From Magicicada septendecula (taxonomy: Eukaryota; Arthropoda; Insecta; Hemiptera; Cicadidae): a stretch of 64,000 bases of DNA. The notes beneath the pieces were generated by a model, which did no database searches, had not been told where the DNA came from, and saw nothing but the letters and a program-made list of their open reading frames with translations. Positions 56,951-64,000 of the stretch are shown one piece after another; positions within the stretch are counted from its first letter, which is position 1, and the number at the start of each line of letters is the position of its first letter. The stretch spans positions 435,553,458 through 435,617,457 of the forward strand of contig CM068372.1 of NCBI GenBank assembly GCA_034769895.1. The letters run 5' to 3'. The position numbers and the translations under genes were made by a program.

Positions 56951-58385
56951 GTGCCTTCATTACTTTTAATGCACCCATATGCCCATATCGGCTATGGTAG
57001 TCCAATATTAATTCTGTTTCTAAAGCTTTAGGTATCACCACCTTCCATGAGCCTTGGTTATTATTTGGTTTGTAAAATAATATGTATTCGTGTAGACAGT
57101 AATATGCAGTGATTTTTTCATCCTGTTGGATCAGTCTTTGTCTAAAATTGTTGATTTTGGTATCCTCGGTTTGTTGTTGTGCAATGGATTTCATGATGTT
57201 TTCCAAATCTGACTTGTTTTTTATTATAGTGTATACCTTGATGACTGTTTCTTTTTCCCCTTCAAAAGTTTGTTGTTCTATGTTAATCCGGGACAATATA
57301 TCTGCAGCAATATTCTGTTTTCCTGGAACATACTCCCAATTTATATGGTACCCCTGTAGTGCGAGTATCCACCTAGTCAATCTCCCATGGTTGATCTTGC
57401 AATTTTTTAGGAAAGATATTGACTTATGATCGCTCCTCACAGTTAACGGGTATCCAAGAATGTAGGTTCTGAATTTCCCACAAGCGAATACAACGCTTAA
57501 TAATTCTTTTTCTGTTACACTATAATTGCGTTCACATCCATTAAGTATTCTGCTTGCAAAACTCACCACCTGATGTTCCCCCTCACTATCTTCTTGATAT
57601 AATACAGATCCTAAACTTATATCACTGGCATCACAGTTCATGAAGAAAGGTTGATTGAAATTAGGATGTCTTAATACAACTGAACTCAGGAAATTATGTT
57701 TAATCGTTTGGAGCAAATTGTCTTGTTCCTGTCCCCAGGACCATTTGTTCTTAGAGGATAATTGTGGAGAAAACTTTGCTATCATTTCAGAATAATTTCT
57801 CTGAAACTTCCTATAATAATTGCAAAGTCCCAGAAATGATTGAAGTTGCTTTTTATTTTTAGGACTTGGAAACTTCTGGATAGCTTCAATTTTTTCATTG
57901 GATGGTGTTATTCCTTGTCTTGTTAGGTTAAAACCCAGGAATTGGACTTCACTGGCGATAAGCTTAGATTTTTGAAGTTTTAGTGTAACGTTATTGTCTG
58001 ATAGTTTTTGTAATACTTGTCCTACTCTGTCACAATGGTCTTCCCAATTCACTGAAGTAATCAACAAGTCATCAACATAGACTGTGGTATATGGAATAGT
58101 ATCTGGACCCAACACCTGATCCATACATCTTACGAATACAGCTACTGAATTTACCAGTCCAAACGGTAGTCTCTTGAACTGATAGTTCCTTCCTTCGAAA
58201 ATAAAGGCGACGTACTTTCGACTATCTGGGTGTAGCTCCACCTGCCAATACCCACATACCGTATCCCAGGTGCTAATAAATTGTATGCCATTGAACTTTT
58301 TCAGTATCTCCTCAATCTCTCCAGGAGATGTTCTGTCATTAACTATGATCTTATTAATCTCTCTAGCAGAGTCGTACTTTGCCAT
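56940..58385 (-). CDS. pol: RT/RNase H, array-2 unit 4
   Basis: 481 open codons, motifs as in unit 1, with AADILSR as in unit 1. Private changes include Leu in GYPLTVRS, Gly in LALQGYH and Tyr in CLHEYIL. Confidence 0.9.
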   Translation of the reverse strand: MAKYDSAREINKIIVNDRTSPGEIEEILKKFNGIQFISTWDTVCGYWQVELHPDSRKYVAFIFEGRNYQFKRLPFGLVNSVAVFVRCMDQVLGPDTIPYTTVYVDDLLITSVNWEDHCDRVGQVLQKLSDNNVTLKLQKSKLIASEVQFLGFNLTRQGITPSNEKIEAIQKFPSPKNKKQLQSFLGLCNYYRKFQRNYSEMIAKFSPQLSSKNKWSWGQEQDNLLQTIKHNFLSSVVLRHPNFNQPFFMNCDASDISLGSVLYQEDSEGEHQVVSFASRILNGCERNYSVTEKELLSVVFACGKFRTYILGYPLTVRSDHKSISFLKNCKINHGRLTRWILALQGYHINWEYVPGKQNIAADILSRINIEQQTFEGEKETVIKVYTIIKNKSDLENIMKSIAQQQTEDTKINNFRQRLIQQDEKITAYYCLHEYILFYKPNNNQGSWKVVIPKALETELILDYHSRYGHMGALKVMKALEA

Positions 58386-59358
58386 CTTTCTTTGGAACTG
58401 CTATTAACGGACTGGTATATGGGGAACAGCTATATTCAATAATATCTTCTGCTATCATTTTGTCTAGTTCAGTCCTCACTGCTTCCTTTAATGCATAAGC
58501 AACGGGATATGATTTTTTATTAAAATTTACAGGCTCCTTGAATTGTAATGTAAATTGATAATCCTTTACTTTGCCAGGTACATCAGAAAAAACATAGCGG
58601 TATTTATTATATATTGAAATTAACTTTTCTATTTGTTGTGTGGTTAGATTATATTCATTTTGTTCTGACCGAAATTGTCGGATCTCTTCTAATTTTTCCA
58701 ACCATAAACTATCTTCACACCCAAAGTATTCCCTTCTTACATTCCATGACTCCTCTTGGTTGTTATTGAATTTTCTTATACTGTTGCATGAAGGTACATT
58801 TTTGTTTTCTACCAATTTTGCTGTCCATTCTATATTATCCACCTTTAATGACACTATGGCTTGTCTCATGTCAATTATTGCTGAGTATTTTCTCAAAATA
58901 TCACAGCCTATTAGCAGATTGAATGGTAGATTACTAGCTATTAGAAAAATCATAGGTATAGCTACATTTCTGCTGGTCACTGTTAATGATACCTGTTTTC
59001 TTATTGACTTGTTTTGCCTTCCAGTGGCTCCGATTAAAATTATATTTTGAATTGGTAAAGTTGGTAAGATGGCCTTACTATATTTTTGAATTTTGAGGTA
59101 TTCATCGTTGTCAATTAACGACACGTTTGCGCCCGTATCTATCATACATCTTGTCTCTATTCCATTCACTTGGGCGATGATATAAACAATCTCATTATTT
59201 GAATTATTTTGTGTTATCGAGTCTTCGTCCAGTAGCTCTTCTCTAACATTCTTTAGGAAATGATTTTGCACTATTGTCAACGTATCGTCAGTCGTTTTGT
59301 CTCGTCCTAGTAAGTACCCAAATTGCCGGTTCAGTGATGGGACCTGGTGGATTTTCAC
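58363..59358 (-). CDS. pol: Protease and RT N-terminal part, array-2 unit 4
   Basis: Open through the DTG protease and into RT, ending at the shared break. It carries the Asn variant (HFLKNVREE) seen in unit 3. Confidence 0.87.
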   Translation of the reverse strand: MKIHQVPSLNRQFGYLLGRDKTTDDTLTIVQNHFLKNVREELLDEDSITQNNSNNEIVYIIAQVNGIETRCMIDTGANVSLIDNDEYLKIQKYSKAILPTLPIQNIILIGATGRQNKSIRKQVSLTVTSRNVAIPMIFLIASNLPFNLLIGCDILRKYSAIIDMRQAIVSLKVDNIEWTAKLVENKNVPSCNSIRKFNNNQEESWNVRREYFGCEDSLWLEKLEEIRQFRSEQNEYNLTTQQIEKLISIYNKYRYVFSDVPGKVKDYQFTLQFKEPVNFNKKSYPVAYALKEAVRTELDKMIAEDIIEYSCSPYTSPLIAVPKKDGKVRLC

Positions 59359-61354
59359 TGCCGCAGTTCGTTTAAATCAGGGCTGATCTCCTCAGTCCTG
59401 TTGTCTGATTGATTGGGTCTGTCTCTGTTCTGCGCCTCTTGTACCTCAATGGCGTTATTATTGAACGTCACTGAATTTCGATTATTCCTGTTGTCGTCGC
59501 AGCTTCTACTTCGCCGATGTTCATCGCGGTAGTGCTGGTTACTCTCCTCCTGAAAACTTCTTCCACGATTTCCATTATAGTTTGCTCGTCCCTGGTACCA
59601 ACGTCTTCCCACATCCCTATCGTCAACACTTACATAATTCACTTGTCTTCTATATGTTTGATTTTGACTGTTATTATTGCCGTTATTATTGTGCCTGTAT
59701 CGATTGTCATAGTGGTTGTTATAACCCCGGTTGTTCTGGTACTGGTGGCCTCTGTCATTGGCACGCTGGTATCCATTGTTGTTATTATTTGTAGGAGGGC
59801 TACGGTAGTAGTGGTTGGTGTTATTGTTGTTATTATTTGCGTTATTTCGTGGATAGTTATTGGCGTTATTCTGGTTTTGGTAACCGCGCTGATAGTTGTT
59901 ACCGTTGTTGTTATAACTATTGTTTGGTCGTTGCCCATTGTTTTCGTATGGGGCGTCGCGGCGACCATTATTTCTATTTATCTCATCGTTCCTTCGTCTA
60001 TACTGGAGGAAGTTCTTCTCCTGTTCCATCTCTGCCAATAATGTTGACATCTCCTCGATGGTTTGTATGCGTCCATTTATTCGGCCTCTTGTAATTTCGC
60101 CACCATAGTGGTATGCTAATAGCCGCACTAAACACTCTGTCGGGATTGCAGGCTCTAAATGTCTGGCTATGTTTATTTTGCCGAGAAAATATGCGGTTGG
60201 AGTTTGCTTGCCGTGCAGGTCATATCTGCCCAATCCTATGTCACTCCTTATCATGTGTTGTGTGGCATCGGACCAATATTTAGATTTGAATTGTTTCTTA
60301 AATTCCTGGAAGTTCTGTATACTCGGCCGCATCGCCGTCCACCAGTTGTCATATACTTTTCGGAACATCTCGTCCAACATGCTCCTTATCACAAACCATC
60401 TGTCTTCTCCGGTTTTGGCTATCTTCTCTTCGACTCGTTCTAAGAATAGCATGGGGTTTCTTCTATAGTTTTGAAAATCGATCACCTCTCGATTTTCCTC
60501 GCATGTTGTATGGGCACCGGTACACTGTCTGTTCTTTAAGGAATTGATTTCATCTCTATGTGCAGTTGTTTGGTCTTGCACACGATTGAGACTAGTACTC
60601 ATACCTTCTAACCTTTCTCCCATCATTGCTTGGTTGGTTCTTATGTTTTCAACTCGTCCGTTCGTTTCTTCCCGGACGCTCAGTATCTCTTGGTTCATCC
60701 GTTCACACCTTTCCGTGGTCTCGGATTCTACCCTTTTAATTTCAGTCACCGGTTCTTCCAGCTTCTTGTCCCATTCTTCCTGTAATTGCCGGTTATTAAT
60801 TTCCATCTTGCTATTCCACTCTTCTTTTAATGACTCTTTGTGTTCATCCAGTTTTTTCATGGTTTCCTGGTAATTTTCCTTCAATTCTTCCCTCAATGCT
60901 TTATTATTTGCGTCAATTTTTTCCTCCATTTTCTTGCTATTCTCCTTCAATTCTCCCATTTTTTATTCAATTTTCTTACTAGTCTCTCCCAATTTTCGGC
61001 TCAACTCCTCCGTAGACTGTTTATTGTCCGTCTTTAATTCTTCCTTCAATTTTTCTAAGTTCTTATTACTGTTCTCACTTAATTCTTCCTTCAGTTCCTC
61101 TTTGGACTGTTTATTTTCGTTTTTAATTCCTCTATGGACTGTTTATGGTCCGTTTTTAATTCTTTTAAATATTCCATAATGCTCTTCAGGTCAACGCTCT
61201 CTGTGACTTTGTCCGGTTCTTGTTTATCTCCTTGGTCCTCTCTTATCATTACTTCTACTTCTTCGACCGGTGTCGCTTCTTTATCTTCCATATTTAACTC
61301 GTCTACCTTTTCGGTTTCGGCCGCTCGTTTTCGTGATACCTCCCGCTTCCTCAT
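59355..61354 (-). pseudogene. gag: Gag, array-2 unit 4, with a premature stop in the coiled coil
   Basis: A Glu codon of the coiled coil is TAA here (60963-60965); the remaining 534 codons from 60959 are open and cover the capsid and Asn-rich parts. Near the N-terminal frame break this copy has extra substitutions (around 61090-61105), so the first frame reads three residues further before it stops. Confidence 0.88.
59370..59376 (-). promoter_or_regulatory. Frameshift heptamer TTTAAAC, array-2 unit 4
   Basis: Same register and context as in unit 1. Confidence 0.83.
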
Positions 61355-61418
61355 CTTGTTTATTTTGGTTTATCTGTCTATTAATAATAATTTAATTTAT
61401 ATTAAATTGCACGCCTCA

Positions 61419-61433
61419 CACGTTGGTGCGCCA
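61419..61433 (-). other. Primer binding site, unit 4
   Basis: Identical tRNA-Lys-like site, 3 nt from the LTR edge at 61437. Confidence 0.6.
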
Positions 61434-61436
61434 ATT

Positions 61437-64000
61437 TGTAACGATAATTAATGAGGGGTTCGTCTCGTGTTCACTTACGATCGAGATGTAGCCTCACCTC
61501 GGATTCGTCTATTTGTAACCAGAGAATATTTCGTTACATACAATGTTATTGTGGATCAGTTTACTTGTATTTATGTAGCGTGCACTTGAATACACCGTCC
61601 GTTGGAAATGTCGATTTGTAATATGGATAAATGATGTAGCGACAAACTCGCACTGGAGTCGTCGATGTAAATTATAAATGTATTATGTCGAACGGCGAAT
61701 GATTTCGTAAATTGCCGCTTACTCCCACTACGCTGCTTCTTTTACGTGACGTCACTCACCGATGCCAACTATCGGGTCAGCTACAACCTGTGAATTCTAT
61801 TTACTAAATGTAACGGCAATAATAATGACTCACAATTATCATCAAACATATATCCTTGTGGAATCCTTTATTCGGAAAAAACACTGGTTAACTTGTTTTA
61901 ATAATTTTTAAACAGAATAATCGCAATTGTAGTACAAAATATAAGTCTTCTTTACCAGTTGGCAGCAGTAGCTGTTCAGTATTCCTTCCTTAGATCAAAA
62001 CAATGCTTTTTGTTAACGTTTTTAAATTAAAATATATCAATTATCTCAGGGCGTATATAGTTCGGGGATTTATAATTATACAAAATATTACACTATTAAT
62101 CAAAATACAAGTTCACAATCATGGGATATTACGACGTTAGAGTGATAGGTGCACACAGAAATCGTATAGTGGTTGCCAGTTTTAAAAAGGTTATGTCTAT
62201 ATCAGGCTTTGATATTTATTAAGTGAATTAAAGGTTCTTGTTGTGATTAAAAAGGTGTTAATCTTATATGGTGTTATTAGTGGTTGTTTCTAGTGTTCGT
62301 GTTATATGGTGTCTGTAATTCAGTTGATTATTGCTTAAAATACGTGTATACAAGTGTATGTGTTGAAGTACGATATAATGAGATGTCAGATCACCAAATC
62401 CTCTTCTTGTACTCTTCTTGGTTGGAAATAGGTCCCACGTACACGTCAGGTCTTCTTCTCGTCCCTCGTCCACGTCAAATCTTCTTTCTGGTTATTATTC
62501 CTTCTCATCCATCTAATGGGTAGTCTTCTGTTGTTGCAAAACGTTTGTATAGTGTACTTCTAACAGTATTTATCTATTGGTATTGTTTTTTCACACTTTA
62601 TAACATATAATGTAAGACGATTTAAGAACGCGTCTATCTGCTAAGATCGTTGTCAAAGAAGTCCCTTTTTATTTATCCGAAATTTCTGGTTGCTAAGGGT
62701 AAACTTGGAACCTGGTTGGTCAATTCGGGTAGACATTGTCATATACTTTTATTATTTCAGAATCTAAATTTCATCCAAAATCTTTAATTTAACATAACTT
62801 TTCTATACTGAATGGGAGTTTAAAACCATTATCAGCATTATTTTGATCTTCACATGTGTTATATTTAGACACCAAACATGCCTATTTTTGCTTAAGAACT
62901 ATGGATGTTACAATTTTGTTATTCGGAATTTTCTTAAATAACTTGATATGTGTTATTTTGGTTCTATATTCCGTGTATACATTATTACCTATAAATACAT
63001 CTACCTTTCCACATTTGCTTTACAAAATTTCTAATATAATTGTTCAAAATTTACTAAATTTGGTTTCACCTGGCCTATGTAATAGTATTATTTTCATCAT
63101 CATGTTATAACATCTCTAACAATTAAATTAACTTCTAACATTCATCAAAATGGTTTAACATATAACGTTATTTTAACAACACAAAATATATATTATTCTA
63201 ATATTTAAATTCATGTCCACATGGCTATGATTTATACCAATTCCTTGTACAAATAATTGTTTTCTACTCAAACTGTATAGGTGTTTGACACTTAACAAAA
63301 CATCTTTGTATAGTCCATTCTGCTTGGTTAATTAATTTATTTACCATGGCTTAATATCAGCTCTATTGGTATATTTGTTAACACAACATAAACAAAAAAT
63401 GGAATTAATATCATAAAATTGGCATTCCTTTAAACTAACTGTATCCCCTGGTACATACAAAAAACACAACACAAATACTATTATATAAAACACTGTGCTA
63501 TAACATAAAACATGCACATTTAACAAAACAAATCCTATACTAATTATTTAGTCCTTTGTCAGCTAATTTATGACTTATTCTGACACTGTCCATGTCATAT
63601 TTACTATTCATATGGGTTTAAACATCCGTATACTTACTGAAGTGAAGTGAACACTGTTGCTCTACCTCACACACAGTTCTAATAATCTTGTTACATTTAT
63701 TGTTTATCTGGGTTTTACTCTTGTTATGAATGTAATTGTGACCATGTTATAATTTGTTGTTTACAGGACAACTGTATGAACTCTATATGTGACAATTTTT
63801 TGTATGGTTCTTGTATCTATAACCAGGTGTATTTATATTTTTGTTACATTGATTAACTTAATTATTTAACAATATTTCTCTTACATAACATTATATGTTT
63901 GGGTCTATTATCCCTCACTTTGTATTTTGATTGTCTGGATTTAATGATACATCAACTGAAACCATTTGTTTCTTTATAGTCCTGGTTCATAAACCATTTG
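61437..64000 (-). repeat. LTR of array 2 after unit 4, cut by the window end
   Basis: Matches the other LTRs over its whole visible length. The array therefore continues past the window. Confidence 0.55.

Larger units (their letters stand above)
23428..64000 (-). repeat. Tandem array 2: head-to-tail Gypsy units on the minus strand, period about 9420 bp
   Basis: LTR edges (TGTAACG on the + strand) recur at 23733, 33175, 42594, 52016 and 61437, giving periods of 9442, 9419, 9422 and 9421 bp. Every unit repeats gag, protease, RT/RNase H, integrase and one LTR without host DNA between them. The array begins inside a truncated gag at 23428, next to the P-type transposon, and runs beyond the window. 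The first interval is longer because its LTR keeps about 21 extra bp near 25935-25975. Units are numbered below by increasing coordinate (unit 1 gag at 31093-33092). Confidence 0.95.

Noticed and set aside
1-64000. CRISPR array, rRNA or tRNA genes
   Set aside because: The long-period repeats are whole retroelement units. No short regularly spaced repeats, rRNA segments or cloverleaf tRNA with recognisable A and B boxes were seen.

Overview
The window is repeat-dominated animal DNA, most likely from an insect or other arthropod with many transposons. It is AT-rich and shows no bacterial-style operons and no convincing host gene. What can be recognised is Ty3/Gypsy LTR retrotransposon sequence, a P-superfamily DNA transposon, a fragment of a Helitron-type Pif1 helicase, foldback elements and microsatellites. 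The species cannot be named from the sequence.

Positions 1-15635 hold array 1: about 2.4 head-to-tail copies on the + strand of one Gypsy-type unit with a period of about 6391 bp. Each unit carries a gag with a CCHC zinc knuckle, a 55-codon aspartic protease fragment, about 0.86 kb of non-coding inverted-repeat-rich sequence where RT, RNase H and the integrase core would be expected, an integrase C-terminal tail, and about 3.3 kb of LTR plus leader. The unit is a deletion derivative. The two complete gag copies share a stop inside the zinc knuckle.

Positions 15636-23427 are a mosaic between the arrays. In order: a helicase fragment duplicated as a 172-bp inverted repeat (15643-17112), non-coding sequence with small hairpin repeats, a foldback element with 111-bp inverted termini (18784-19543) whose inner segment is repeated beyond its right end, short tandem repeats, an 18-bp hairpin, microsatellites, and a P-type transposon with 232-bp inverted ends (21505-23426).

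Positions 23428-64000 hold array 2: more than four head-to-tail copies, on the - strand, of a different Gypsy element with a period of about 9420 bp. Each unit has a long LTR (about 3.25 kb if the proposed edges are right), a tRNA-Lys-like primer binding site, a gag with a long N-terminal coiled coil and an Asn-rich tail without a zinc knuckle, and pol (protease, RT, RNase H, integrase). Pol lies in the -1 frame relative to gag, and the overlap carries a canonical T TTA AAC slippery heptamer. All copies share three reading-frame breaks and each also has its own lesions, so none is autonomous. Neighbouring copies share variants in combinations that imply exchange between copies.

The two arrays face each other. 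Single LTRs between internal regions, together with shared lesions, suggest that both arrays grew at the DNA level (unequal LTR exchange, or integration or rolling amplification of one-LTR circles) rather than by repeated independent retrotransposition.
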